From contig AP019514.1 of the NCBI GenBank assembly GCA_007182875.1, positions 2,232,001 to 2,296,000 on the forward strand: DNA of 64,000 nucleotides, given 5' to 3'. Positions 1 to 14,043 of the stretch are shown in pieces. This DNA is from Vreelandella sulfidaeris (GTDB lineage: Bacteria; Pseudomonadota; Gammaproteobacteria; Pseudomonadales; Halomonadaceae). A program made the position numbers and the translations under genes. How positions within the stretch are numbered: the stretch's first letter is position 1; each line of letters opens with the position of its first letter. Below the pieces are notes generated by a model. It was not told the origin of the DNA. It saw nothing but the letters and a program-made list of their open reading frames with translations, and did not search any database.

Positions 1-77
1 ACGAGCATAAGACGATTACTGTTGGTTAAAACGCTCTTAATATGATCAAGATGCTGATCAATCGGTAAGACACTCAT
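1..77 (-). CDS. Start of a minus-strand gene, possibly ATP-dependent helicase HrpB (cut by window edge)
   Basis: Only the first 25 codons lie in the window. The translation begins MSVLPIDQHLDHIKSV and continues to the edge without a stop. The ATG is 6 bp past the stop of the TetR gene on the same strand, with a GGAA ribosome-binding sequence, so the two may be co-transcribed. The pattern of an initial LP followed by an amphipathic helix and a hydrophobic strand is reminiscent of the N-terminus of HrpB-type DEAH helicases just before the Walker A loop. The loop itself is outside the window, so the identity is a guess. Confidence 0.35.
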   Translation of the reverse strand, partial: MSVLPIDQHLDHIKSVLTNSNRLML

Positions 78-83
78 TAGGGT

Positions 84-746
84 TCATTTTTCCGCTCTGC
101 GAGCATTTACACTAACCCGGTTGACCCCGCAGCCTTTTAAAATGACGTGCTCAAGAAATGCCGAAATTGATTCAAGGTCATCTTCGCTCAACGCATCCCG
201 CCCTAGAATACCGCTTACCTGAGCGCTATATTCGGTGTAGTGCTGGGTGGCAGACCAAATCAAGAAAATTAACCACCTGGGGTCGACGTCATCCATTTTA
301 CCCTGGATAGACCATTGACGAATGATCGCGGCGCGAGCAGCTACCCAATCACGCAGCTCGCCAGCCAGATAGTCACTCAAGAAGGGGGCACCCGCTAAAA
401 TTTCGGCGGCAAACAGCTTTGAACCCTCGGGGTAGCGTTGACCAAGCACCATTTTAGTGCGAATAAAGTCACTCAGTACCGTCGCTGGGTCACTATCAAC
501 AGTAATGTCTTCAAGCACCTCATTCCAGCGGTGCATCATGCGGTTAAGCAGCCGCCCATAAAGTGCTTGCTTGCTTCCCATGTAGTACAAAATATTAGCT
601 TTAGGAAGACCGGCCCGATCGGCGATCACTTGCAAGCTAGCCCCGCGGTAGCCGTGCTGCGAGAACACCTGCTCAGCGGCCGCTAAAATACTTGCTTCAA
701 TTCTTTCCCGGTTTGGGGTTTCTTGAGTGACAGGTACGGCGGTCAT
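84..746 (-). CDS. TetR-family regulator, RutR-like, probable local regulator of the xdh-guaD operon
   Basis: A 220-residue one-domain regulator. Residues about 15-65 form a TetR helix-turn-helix (ILAAAEQVFSQHGYRGASL then the recognition helix around LPKANILYYMGSK). The C-terminal part resembles the RutR/TetR_C_13 ligand domain, including the PRWLIFLIWSATQHY segment. RutR-family proteins sense pyrimidines or purines and control nucleobase catabolism and transport. The gene is divergent from xdhA with a 186 bp gap that holds a perfect palindrome, which fits a local repressor answering to a purine. The reading frame is intact. The ligand and target are inferred from context only. Confidence 0.8.
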   Translation of the reverse strand: MTAVPVTQETPNRERIEASILAAAEQVFSQHGYRGASLQVIADRAGLPKANILYYMGSKQALYGRLLNRMMHRWNEVLEDITVDSDPATVLSDFIRTKMVLGQRYPEGSKLFAAEILAGAPFLSDYLAGELRDWVAARAAIIRQWSIQGKMDDVDPRWLIFLIWSATQHYTEYSAQVSGILGRDALSEDDLESISAFLEHVILKGCGVNRVSVNARRAEK

Positions 747-881
747 TAACAGTGTCCCTTAATAGAATCGGTGGTTAGGCAATTGCCCCAAACAGTGGCA
801 TTTCCCATAAGCTTGCCCCACTCCCGTGCAGCGATCAAATACTTGCAAGGTACGGCGTTTTGTCCCAAGCTCAACCCACAT

Positions 882-895
882 TGACCGATCGGTCA
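882..895. promoter_or_regulatory. Perfect 14-bp palindrome, candidate TetR operator for the xdh operon
   Basis: The sequence TGACCGATCGGTCA is its own reverse complement. It lies in the divergent gap between the TetR gene and xdhA, about 38 bp upstream of the xdhA start, close to the expected promoter (TATACA lies at 909-914). Two inverted half-sites of this size are typical of TetR-family operators. Binding by the neighbouring regulator is inferred from position. Confidence 0.6.
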
Positions 896-932
896 GCACA
901 ATACGGTCTATACAATTACAATGGAGTTCGGC

Positions 933-2388
933 ATGGCAACGATTGCGTTCCTGCTCAATGGTATTCCCCAGAGGTGTGAGGTTTCACCAGACACGAGCAT
1001 TTTAACCTTATTACGCGAGCATTTGGCCGAAACAGGCACGAAAGAAGGTTGTGCCTCAGGTGACTGTGGTGCCTGTACTGTCGCAATTGGTGAGTTAGCA
1101 GCTGACATTCAAGGGTTTGCTAGCGCCAACGCTTGTATTACGCCTGCCCCCAACTTCAGGGCAAGCATCTGGTGACCGTTGAAGGGTTAGCCAAAGAGGG
1201 GCAGCTTCACCCAGCTCAGGAAGCAATGATCGAGTGCCATGGTAGCCAGTGCGGTTTTTGTACGCCGGGTATTGTTATGTCGCTTTTCACTCTGCATGAC
1301 GAGCTTACCCAGCGTCCTGCTCCGTTGACCCCAGAACGCCTTGAAGCAACCTTGGGGGGCAACTTGTGCCGCTGCACAGGTTATCGTCCTATTCGGGAGG
1401 CGGCGCTGCGTATGAATGATCTGCCTTTCGAGCGCCCCCAGTGGTACGACGCGGCGTTAACAGAAGCTGAGTGTCTACCTTCATTAACAGCGGCAACCGA
1501 CGCCAGCTCGTTTTTGCCCAGCCGCAGTCTCTGGTGGAACTAACACAGCTGCGCCAAGCAGCCCCTCAGGCGCGTCTTGTGGCTGGCGGCACAGACCTTT
1601 GGCTGGAAAGCACTCAGCGCTTGGCCCAGCTTGATCAGTTAATTGACATTTCACGTGTTGCCGAGCTGTTAACGGTCGAAGAGGCCACATTAGAACGTCA
1701 AGCCGGCTGGTGGATAGGCGCTGGAGTCACTTACACCAAGCTTGAACCGCTCTTCAACAAGCATTTCCCCACCTTTGCTCACCTTCTGCATCGCCTCGGC
1801 TCCCAGCAAATTCGAAACCGTGGAACGATGGGGGCAATATTGCAAATGCCTCTCCCATTGGCGATACGCCGCCTGTGCTACTTGTCTTAGGCGCCTATGT
1901 AGAGCTTGCCAACACTTATGGTAATCGTTGCATAGCGCTTGAAGACTTCTTTCTGGATTATAAAAAAGACCGCGTTGGCGGCTGATGAAGTTATTTCGCG
2001 AATCTTTATTCCCCAGGCGCCTAAAGACAGCCAACTACGTATTTGGAAGCTATCCAAGCGTCGAGAAGATGATATTTCTGCGGTACTTGGTGCCTTTAGT
2101 TACCGTGTTGAGCAGGGTGTTTTGCACGATGTACGGATCGCTTTTGGCGGCATGGCAGCAATACCCAAACGCGCGCAAGCTGCCGAAAAAGCGCTCGAAG
2201 GTAGCAACATTTCTGTAGAAGCTTTTCGTGCCGCCCAGCAGGCACTGGAGGTTGATTTCCAGCCGATGAGTGATGTGCGAGGTAGCCAGCAATATCGTCA
2301 ACAGGCTGCCAAAAACTTGCTTGAACGCCTCTACCTTTCTCTTTTAACGCCCGACCAAGAGGTGATGCTCCATGCGTACGCTCACTAA
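933..2388 (+). CDS. xdhA: Xanthine dehydrogenase small subunit (2Fe-2S and FAD domains), frameshifted in this sequence
   Basis: XdhA passes electrons from the molybdenum centre through two 2Fe-2S clusters to FAD during oxidation of hypoxanthine and xanthine to urate. The N-terminal plant-type ferredoxin domain shows [13 protein letters not shown]. The second cluster domain shows [10 protein letters not shown] and [11 protein letters not shown]. The FAD domain follows from about 1480 with [10 protein letters not shown] and [11 protein letters not shown]. The ATG at 933 is preferred over 921 because GGAG sits 6 bases before it. The frame changes near 1100-1135, near 1480-1540, at the G-run around 1830, and near 1960. 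Each piece matches the family and together they give about 485 residues, a normal length, so I read these as sequence errors. The stop overlaps the xdhB start by 17 bp. Confidence 0.9.
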
Positions 2389-4792
2389 ACTGGATGGCGA
2401 TAGCAGCCGTGCTCGCCAAGAGCTTCACGATCATATTCAAGGGTCTGGTCCCTTGGCTCGACATACGGTCGATAGCACTGGGCAACGCCAAGCGGGTAGC
2501 TCAAGTTTTCACGAGAGCGCCGAAAAACATGTGACAGGCAAAGCCGCTTATATTGACGACTTAGTACTGCCCGCCGATGCCTTGCATGTAGCATTAGGCC
2601 TATCGCCAGTCGCCCATGGCACCTTGACGCAGCTTGATCTCAGCAAGGTAAAGAGGCACCTGGCGTGCTCGATGCGATTACCTTCCATGACGTACCGGGG
2701 CATACCGATATTGGTCCGGTGTTTCCAGGCGATCCCATTTTTGTCGATCAAGAGATAAGCTACGCAGGGCAATGTCTCTTTGCTGTGGCGGCAACATCGC
2801 TGCAGGCAGCTCGCCGCGCGGTAAGATTAGCGGCTATCAGTATAGATGAGCAGCCTGCAAGCCTAGACCCGGTGGCTGCGACAGAGCGCGAAGAGTTTGT
2901 ACGCCCCACTCATGTTCAAACCCGTGGTGATTGGCAACAGGCGCTGGCTCAAGCGGAGCAGATAATAGAGGGTGAGCTATTTATCGGCGGGCAAGAGCAC
3001 TTCTATCTGGAAGGCCAGGCGTGCGTGGTTCATCCTACCGAGGATGAAGGCGTTATCGTCCATACCTCTAACCAACACCCGAGCGAAACGCAAAAGCTAG
3101 TGGCAGAAGTGCTGGATATCCCTTTCACGCTGTGACCGTAGAAGTGCGCCGCATGGGGGCGGGTTTGGAGGCAAAGAGACGCAGGCGTCTCCGTGGGCCT
3201 GCATTGCCGCGATCATAGCGCGCCGCACGGGGAAATCGATTAGCTTGCGCCTACCGCGCAGCGAAGATATGCGCGCTACGGGCAAGCGCCATCCTTTTCA
3301 TAACCGCTATCGACTCGCCATTGATGCCGAGGGCGTTATTCAAGGTGGAGAAATTACCGTCATCGGTGACTGCGGCTACTCGCCGGATCTCTCCGACGCT
3401 ATCGTTGATCGCGCTATGTTCCACGCCGACAACGCCTACTCGCTGGGGGATGCTCAGGTAGTCGGTCATCGAGCCAAAACCCATACCGCTTCTAATACCG
3501 CCTTCCGGGGCTTTGGTGGGCCCCAAGGGATGATGATCATCGAAGCGGCCATGGATGACATTGCCCGTCAGATTGGTGAAGACCCGCTGACTGTGCGTAA
3601 ACGCAACTTCTACCGCGATGGCCGCGAGGTGACTCACTACGGGCAGCAGGTCGACCAGCGGCAACTCCTGCATACACTTGTTGCAACACTCGAAAACGAC
3701 AGCGATTACTGGGCGCGGCGGAAAGCGATCAGTGACTTCAACGCCGCTAGCCCTGTTATTAAGAAAGGATTGGCGCTTACCCCGGTTAAATTTGGCATCT
3801 CGTTTACCGCTCAACACCTTAATCAGGCAGGCGCCCTTTGCATGTTTATACCGATGGCAGCGTGATGATTAATCACGGCGGTACCGAGATGGGACAAGGC
3901 CTGCATACCAAAATTTGTCAGGTCGTAGCCCGTGAGCTGGGGCTGGATCTAAATAAGGTACGTATTACCGCGACGCGAACCGACAAAGTCCCCAACACTT
4001 CCCCTACCGCTGCCTCGAGTGGTGCTGATTTAAACGGTATGGCAGCACGCGACGCAGCCAGCAAACTACGTGAACGTCTCTTTGACTTTGCTGCAGAGCA
4101 TTTTACTGAGGGATTGGATCGTGAAGGCATGCGCCTGGAGGATGGCATGTTGGTAGCCGGGCTTGGTGAGAGTGAGCGACGCGTTCCTTGGGGTGAACTA
4201 GTCCAAACAGCCTATCTCAATCGTATCTCGCTATCGGAGAAAGGCTTCTACGCCACACCTTTGATTCATTATGACCGCTCGGTCGGTCAAGGCCGTCCCT
4301 TCTACTACTATGCGTTTGGCGCGGCAGTGACGGAGGTAAGCGTGGATACATTGAGCGGGGAGTACCAGGTAGACCGTGTCGATATCTTGCATGACGTGGG
4401 AGATTCACTAAATCCAGCCATTGATATTGGTCAGGTGGAAGGCGGTTTTATCCAAGGTATGGGCTGGTTAACAAGCGAAGAACTCAAGTGGAATGATAAA
4501 GGCGTGCTCCTGAGTGATGGCCCAGCCACTTATAAAATCCCCACCTTTGGAGACTTACCCGCTATCTTCAATGTCTCGCTATTGGAAGGTCACCCTAACT
4601 CCATGGCGAGTCTTTACCGTTCAAAAGCGGTTGGCGAGCCACCTTTTATGCTCGGTATCAGTGTGTGGTCTGCACTACGTGACGCACTTTCAAGCCTTAC
4701 CGGCTACACCGTCTCTCCCCACTTAGACACGCCTGCTACTCCTGAACGTGTCATGCTGGCAGCTAATACGATCAGGGGAGAAAGCGCTGTGA
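2372..4792 (+). CDS. xdhB: Xanthine dehydrogenase large subunit (molybdopterin-binding), frameshifted in this sequence
   Basis: This is the catalytic subunit carrying the molybdopterin cofactor. Family motifs can be followed through several frames: KHVTGKAAYIDDL near the start, FRGFGGPQGMMIIE, GTEMGQGLHTKICQV, LHDVGDSLNPAIDIGQVEGG, and AVGEPPFMLG, which holds the catalytic glutamate. The ATG at 2372 follows GAGGTG and overlaps the end of xdhA. Frame changes occur near 2650-2670, 3130-3150 (in the conserved glycine-rich MGGGFGGKE region), 3830-3840 and 4775. The last one makes xdhB appear fused to xdhC. Dropping one G at 4774-4778 gives a stop at 4790-4792 that overlaps the xdhC GTG by 4 bases. 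The reconstructed length of about 806 residues is normal. Confidence 0.9.
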
Positions 4793-5659
4793 GTATTTCG
4801 CCAGCTTCGGAAGCCTGGCATTCAGCGCTGCATCGCCTACAGCGCGATGGCACGCCGCACGTATTAGCCACTCAGGTGACCAGCGCAGGCTCCACTCCTC
4901 GCGAGCCTGGCGCACGCATGGTGATCACCGACGATGCGATTTTCGACACATTGGGGGCGGTACTTTTGAGTGGCAAACCATTGCCGCAGCACGCGAGCGC
5001 TTAGCAGCGCAGCGCTATGGACTGAGTTTAGAAGCCTTCTCACTGGGAGGGCGAAGCGGCCAGTGTTGTGGCGGCTTCGTGAATATACTGCTCGAGGCAT
5101 TTCCAGGTGTAGAGGCGCATCTGGCGATATTTGGTGCAGGTCATGTGGGGCAGGAGATTGTAAAGCTAAGTGCTGCACTTCCATGGCAATTGCATTGGTA
5201 CGACAGCCGTAGCGATGCGTTTGATGAGAATTATCGGCAGCAGGCACGTCTTGCCACTCCCTCTCCAATACAAGCCAATGTGTCGCAGCTTTGCCTGTTA
5301 GCGCACATGCGTTGGTTATGACCCATAACCATGAAGAAGACTACATGCTAATCAAAGCGTTGATTGAGCGCGATGACCTTGCGTCGATTGGACTGATTGG
5401 TTCTGCCAGCAAATGGGCTAGCTTTGAAGGACGCCTTAAACGCGATGGTTACCCCACCGATCAAATTGCGCGGGTGCGAAGCCCCATCGGCCTGATCCAC
5501 GCCACTAAGCTCAATAATAAAACGCCCTATGCGATTGCTTTAACGGTGGTGACCGAACTGCTGTGGCTAACGGACACACCCTCTTATCGAGAAAATCGCG
5601 GGCTTGATTCCAAAGCACTGCGAGCACTCTTTACTAACGCTCCGACGACCACGAGTTGA
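4789..5659 (+). CDS. xdhC: XdhC, xanthine dehydrogenase molybdenum-cofactor insertion/sulfuration chaperone, frameshifted
   Basis: XdhC binds molybdopterin cofactor, promotes its sulfuration and hands it to XdhB. It is not part of the mature enzyme. The N-terminal part shows HVLATQVTSAGSTPREPGARM, the XdhC/CoxI start. The C-terminal Rossmann part shows LAIFGAGHVGQE, MTHNHEEDY and IGLIGSASKW. A GTG at 4789 is taken as the start because it gives a 4-base overlap with the corrected xdhB stop. Frame changes lie near 4970-5080 and near 5300. The total of about 290 residues is close to family length. It is followed after 1 bp by guaD, giving the operon order xdhA-xdhB-xdhC-guaD. Confidence 0.88.
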
Positions 5660-5660
5660 T

Positions 5661-6977
5661 ATGAATTCTACCAATGATACGTTTATTCGTGCCGAACTAA
5701 TTAGTTTCGCCCGAGACCCAGGGGATGGCGATAAGCCTGAACCGGGTAGTTTAGAGCATTACGGCGACGGATTGCTTTGGCTGAAAGGCCAGCATATTCA
5801 TGCCATCGGCCATTTCGCCGAACTCTCACCTTCACTACCCAAAGGTGCTGACGTTCTCAATTATCGTGACAAACTTATTATGCCGGGGTTTATCGATACC
5901 CACGTACACTATGTTCAGTTAGACATTATGGCTTCCTATGGACGTCAACTATTGGACTGGCTAAACGATTACACTTTCCCTGAAGAGTGTCGCTTTGCCG
6001 ACCATGCCCACGCCGAAACGCTATCCAATGCCTTTTTGGATGAAATGTTGCGAGCAGGTACAACCACCGCTCAAGTATTTGGTTCCAGCCACCCAGGTGC
6101 CATGGACGCCTTTTTCAACGCTTGTCAAAAGCGGCGTTTGCGTATGTTGGCCGGCAAGGTATTGATGGATCGCAACGCACCAGATGCGTTACTAGACGGA
6201 GCGACGGGCATTGCCGATAGCGAGCGACTCATTGAGGATTGGCACGGCAATGGCCGTCTGGGCTACAGCCTAACCCCTAGATTTGCGCCCACCTCGACCA
6301 AAAAGCAAATGGACGCCGCTGGTGCTCTTCTACGCAATGACCCAACACTTTGGCTCCAAACGCACTTGGCTGAAAATAGCGGTGAGCTGGACTGGGTAGC
6401 TGATCTGTTTCCCGGTAGTCGTGACTACTTGGCCGTTTATGAAGAGGCAGGTTTAGTCGGCCCCCGCAGTACCTTCGCACATGGCATCCATCTTGATAAC
6501 GGCATGCGCAAACGCTTGGCGGATCGAGGCGCCAATATTGCCTTTGCCCTAGCTCTAATCTTTTCCTGGGCAGCGGCTTATTTGACCGAGAAGCGGCCAA
6601 ACAGACCGGCATGGCATTTACCTTTGCCAGCGATATCGGCGCAGGTACCGACTTATCGGGCTTCGGAACGCTTAAAGCAGCGTACCAAGTGGGCCAGCTA
6701 AACGGACAACCTCTCACCGCATGGCAAGGCTTTTACGGTTTAACCATGGGTAATGCAAAGGCTCTCTCTGGATAGCCATATTGGCCAGCTAGCCCCTTCT
6801 CTTGAGGCTGATTTCGTAGTGATCGACCCACAGGCAACGTCGTTATTAGCTCGGCGTATCAACCGTTGTGCAACGCTTGGAGAGCGCCTGTTCGCATTAA
6901 TGATGCTCGCTGATGATCGCGCGATTTATGAAACTTGGTCAGGCGGGCAATGCCAACATCGTAGAGATACCATCTAA
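5661..6977 (+). CDS. guaD: Guanine deaminase, frameshifted in this sequence
   Basis: This enzyme deaminates guanine to xanthine, the substrate of the XDH encoded just upstream. It belongs to the zinc amidohydrolase superfamily. The metal-binding motif GFIDTHVHYVQ is near residue 75, followed by LLDWLNDYTFPEE, which is characteristic of guanine deaminase, then LQTHLAEN, FAHGIHL, and the late aspartate in FASDIGAGTDLSG. The start is the ATG one base after the xdhC stop, so it is translationally linked. Two frame changes, near 6545 (in the expected CPSSNLFLGSG segment) and near 6755, split it into three readable pieces. The rebuilt length of about 438 residues fits the family. Confidence 0.9.
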
Positions 6978-7010
6978 TCACAGTTTACCGGTGGCAGCTT
7001 CAGCTCGCGA

Positions 7011-7201
7011 TGGCTGGTGCCACCGCAGGTCGAGATGGCCACGTCGCTGCGCTCCTCGCCATGACATTTAGTCAGCCACAGCAAACGGCTCTCCACCTAT
7101 CATCACGCTTTCACATGTCATCGCGAGCGAAGCGCAGCGATCTCGGGTGGCTGGCCACCGCAGTACGAGATGGCCGCGTCGCTGCGCTCCTCGCCATGAC
7201 A
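7011..7201. repeat. Two copies of a GC-rich intergenic palindromic repeat
   Basis: A roughly 55-bp element occurs twice in direct orientation (7011-7066 and 7149-7201). Both contain CGCTGCGCTCCTCGCCATGA. The second copy is preceded by an inverted arm (7116-7145, with GCGAGCGAAGCGCAGCGA), so 7116-7201 can fold into a long hairpin. The region has open frames only because of its composition. It sits between guaD and the end of the rRNA operon. The look is that of a REP or MITE-like family dispersed in intergenic DNA. Copy number elsewhere cannot be judged here. Confidence 0.75.
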
Positions 7202-7238
7202 GAGGAAGGAGGTATGGTCGTGCTTTTCTTCCAGGCAA

Positions 7239-7268
7239 CAAAAAACCCAGCCGGGTGGCTGGGTTCTT
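7239..7268 (-). terminator. Rho-independent terminator of the rRNA operon
   Basis: Read on the minus strand, a stem AACCCAGCC/GGCTGGGTT with a four-base loop is followed by a run of T residues. It lies just downstream of the 5S gene, in the right orientation to end the rRNA transcript. Confidence 0.9.
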
Positions 7269-7280
7269 CGTTGAATAAGT

Positions 7281-7397
7281 GCCTGACGATGACCTACTCT
7301 CGCATGGGGAGACCCCACACTACCATCGGCGCTAAGCGGTTTCACTGCTGAGTTCGGCAAGGGATCAGGTGGTTCACGCTCGCTATGGTCGTCAGGC
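7281..7397 (-). rRNA. rrf: 5S ribosomal RNA
   Basis: The complementary ends GCCTGACGA and TCGTCAGGC close the helix I stem. The internal sequence contains the conserved 5S segments, including the complement of GAACTCAGAAGTGAAAC-like loop sequence. It is about 117 nt, following the 23S gene in the usual order. The ends are approximate by a few bases. Confidence 0.95.
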
Positions 7398-7549
7398 GTA
7401 ACTGGCTATGTACATCATGCTGACTAGCGTTTGCTATCTTGTGATCGTCTCATCGCCTGCCGCCCTGGCTTTACTTTTCCTGGGCCACACGCTGCGTATC
7501 CGGTGTTGTTAATGTCTCGTTATCACTACGACCAGACCCCTTGGGTGTT

Positions 7550-10436
<2,887 letters not shown>

Positions 10437-10551
10437 TATAACCCGAAGGAGTCTGGACTCGCAATGATAACGTTTCATTTGCCGGATACGCTTGAGACGT
10501 ATCACAATTTAAGACCACTTCTTGCGAAGTGTTCTTGTCAGCATGATATAC

Positions 10552-10565
10552 ATTGTTAAAGAGCA
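10552..10565 (-). promoter_or_regulatory. boxA antitermination element before 23S
   Basis: On the minus strand the sequence reads TGCTCTTTAACAAT, the gammaproteobacterial boxA that recruits the Nus antitermination complex. It lies in the tRNAAla-23S spacer, about 115 bp upstream of the 23S start. A second copy precedes 16S. Confidence 0.85.
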
Positions 10566-10658
10566 GCTGTTCAATGAACAGTGATAAGGCGACGCTTAGC
10601 GTACGACTTATCAATGGTCACGAAACATCAACAAACGGCATGTAAGATAAGGACTTAA

Positions 10659-10734
10659 TGGTGGAGCCAAGCGGGATCGAACCGCTGACCTCCTGCGTGC
10701 AAGGCAGGCGCTCTCCCAGCTGAGCTATGGCCCC
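10659..10734 (-). tRNA. tRNA-Ala (anticodon UGC)
   Basis: A 76-nt cloverleaf on the minus strand starting GGGGCCATAGCTCAGC and ending with an encoded CCA. The anticodon loop reads CTTGCAC, giving anticodon TGC. It is one of the two tRNAs standard in the 16S-23S spacer. Confidence 0.97.
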
Positions 10735-10839
10735 ATTAATACATAACTTTTCCGGGAAATTTTATTCAGAACAAGATATTTTATGGCGACACATAGCCTG
10801 CTATGCGAGTCATAAAATAACGCAGTGCTGGATAAAATT

Positions 10840-10916
<77 letters not shown>

Positions 10917-11032
10917 GGGTATTCCGCTGCCAGTTTGAACTAATCACTCAAACACAGCCGAAAAACTACCGTTTGCTCTATGATCTGATCAGGTAATTCA
11001 TTGTGGACGCTTACTGACTGTGACGCATCGTT

Positions 11033-12563
<1,531 letters not shown>

Positions 12564-12730
12564 AAAATCATTGTGATTCTTACTCGTCACTCGAAAGTGA
12601 CAAAAGCGAATCAAACTTGGCTCAAGGTTCAAACGAATTCATTCAAACTTACGTTCTCATGACCGCTTGCCTTGACATTTGGTGATTTGTCACCAACGTC
12701 AGCAAGCGCCCACATGAATTACCTGATCAA

Positions 12731-12744
12731 ATTGTTAAAGAGCT
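12731..12744 (-). promoter_or_regulatory. boxA antitermination element in the rRNA leader
   Basis: On the minus strand it reads AGCTCTTTAACAAT, about 170 bp upstream of mature 16S and downstream of the predicted promoter. It matches the second boxA in the 16S-23S spacer. Confidence 0.8.
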
Positions 12745-12778
12745 GGTCGTTGAGGCTGTGCCCCGTTGACGTGTGCGT

Positions 12779-12806
12779 ATACTACCCGATTTACCAATAA
12801 GGTCAA
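12779..12806 (-). promoter_or_regulatory. Probable rRNA operon promoter
   Basis: On the minus strand a -35 element TTGACC (12801-12806) is followed after 16 bases by a -10 element TAGTAT (12779-12784). The downstream sequence leads to the leader boxA about 35 bp further on. A P1-type growth-regulated promoter is the natural reading. No second promoter was resolved. Confidence 0.65.
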
Positions 12807-12998
12807 TAGCGATTTGGAGATTCATCAGCAAAAGTCATTAAAGACGAAGGTTCCTCAGAAGCAGACCATAAAACAACCCAGGACTTGATCCAGGACAAAA
12901 CGACTAATTTCTTCTCCCATAAGCTTATAGATAGCGGCCGTTGACGCTTTACTTCATCAGAACCGAGACGCCGGTTGTAAAAGCAAGGGAGAAAAATC

Positions 12999-13984
12999 AT
13001 GACCACAAAAGCTATATTATTACCTACTTTGGCGATGAGCAGTTTTTTAACAGCGAGTTTAGCCATGGCTGATGATGGGCTGGAAAATTACCGTGACCGC
13101 TTCGAAGCGCTGCCTTACTTACCGCCTATACCAGCCGATAACTCGTTAACAGAGGAGAAGGTCGAACTTGGTAATATGCTGTTTTTTGAACCGCGTATAT
13201 CTTCTAGCGGCGTTATCAGCTGCGCCACCTGCCATAACCCAGCACTGGGCTGGGCCGACCGGATTCCACGTGCAGTGGGCCATGATGGACAAGTGGGTGA
13301 ACGCAATACACCGACTGTATTAAACAGTGGCTTCTTAGGCTCACAATTTTGGGATGGTCGCGCGCCTGATTTAGAAGCCCAAGCACTGGGGCCTATTGAA
13401 GCACCAGTAGAAATGGCCATGGACCTAGACAAGGCACTAGAACGGTTAGTAGGTTTCGAGCTTTATCAGCAAAAATTCAGCGAGGCCTATCCTAGTCAAG
13501 AAGATCCCATTACTGATGATAACTTAGCGCATGCACTAGCCGCATTCCAACGCACACTCAACACTCCCAACTCACCATTTGATCGTTACCTACACGGCGA
13601 TCAAGAAGCGATAAGCGAGCAAGCCAAAGATGGCATGGTAGCGTTTGTTGATAACGGCTGTATCGCTTGCCATCGGGGAGCAAATTTTACCGACAGCCAA
13701 TTCCACGCGATACAAGTGCCGGGATCAACCGATTTAGGCCGCTATGTTGTTACGGAAGAAGAAAGCGACAAGTATCGCTTCAGAACCCCACGCTACGTAA
13801 TGTGGCGGTAACCTATCCGTACATGAATAACGGTGCCACCGAAACGCTGGAAGAGGCTGTCGCCATCATGGGACAGGAAATGTTGGGGCGCGAGTTCGAT
13901 GATGGCACGATTAGTGATATCACCGCATTTCTGCATACATTAACCGGCGAAATGCCTGACTTTGAAGTACCTGCCCTGCCTTAA
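12999..13984 (+). CDS. Secreted dihaem cytochrome c peroxidase (CcpA/MauG family), one frameshift
   Basis: The protein starts with a signal peptide of about 24 residues ending SLAMA, so it acts in the periplasm. Two haem c motifs are visible: CATCH at about residues 75-79 and CIACH at about residues 221-225, as in bacterial cytochrome c peroxidases that reduce hydrogen peroxide with electrons from small cytochromes. The segments GERNTPTVLNSGF, FWDGRAPDLEAQA and FRTPTLRNVAVTYPYMNNG are typical of the family. The last one spans a frame change near 13790, and the rest runs in another frame to a stop at 13982-13984. The total of about 328 residues fits. A strong ribosome-binding sequence (GGGAG) precedes the ATG. 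It is divergent from the rRNA operon and appears to be a single-gene unit. Confidence 0.88.
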
Positions 13985-14009
13985 ACCACTCCCCTAGCTT
14001 CAGCTAAGC

Positions 14010-14038
14010 AGCCGCCTGGCCATCATCGCCAGGCGGCT
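14010..14038. terminator. Bidirectional hairpin between the peroxidase and the deaminase
   Basis: An 11-bp perfect stem (AGCCGCCTGGC and its complement) with a 7-base loop lies between two convergent genes, 5 bp from the stop of the deaminase. The T run is poor on both sides, so its strength is uncertain. Confidence 0.65.
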
Positions 14039-14043
14039 AAACG

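Noticed and set aside
7010..7351. A 113-residue open frame across the palindromic repeats and 5S end
   Set aside because: It is read from repeat DNA and the rRNA terminator region, with no ribosome-binding site.
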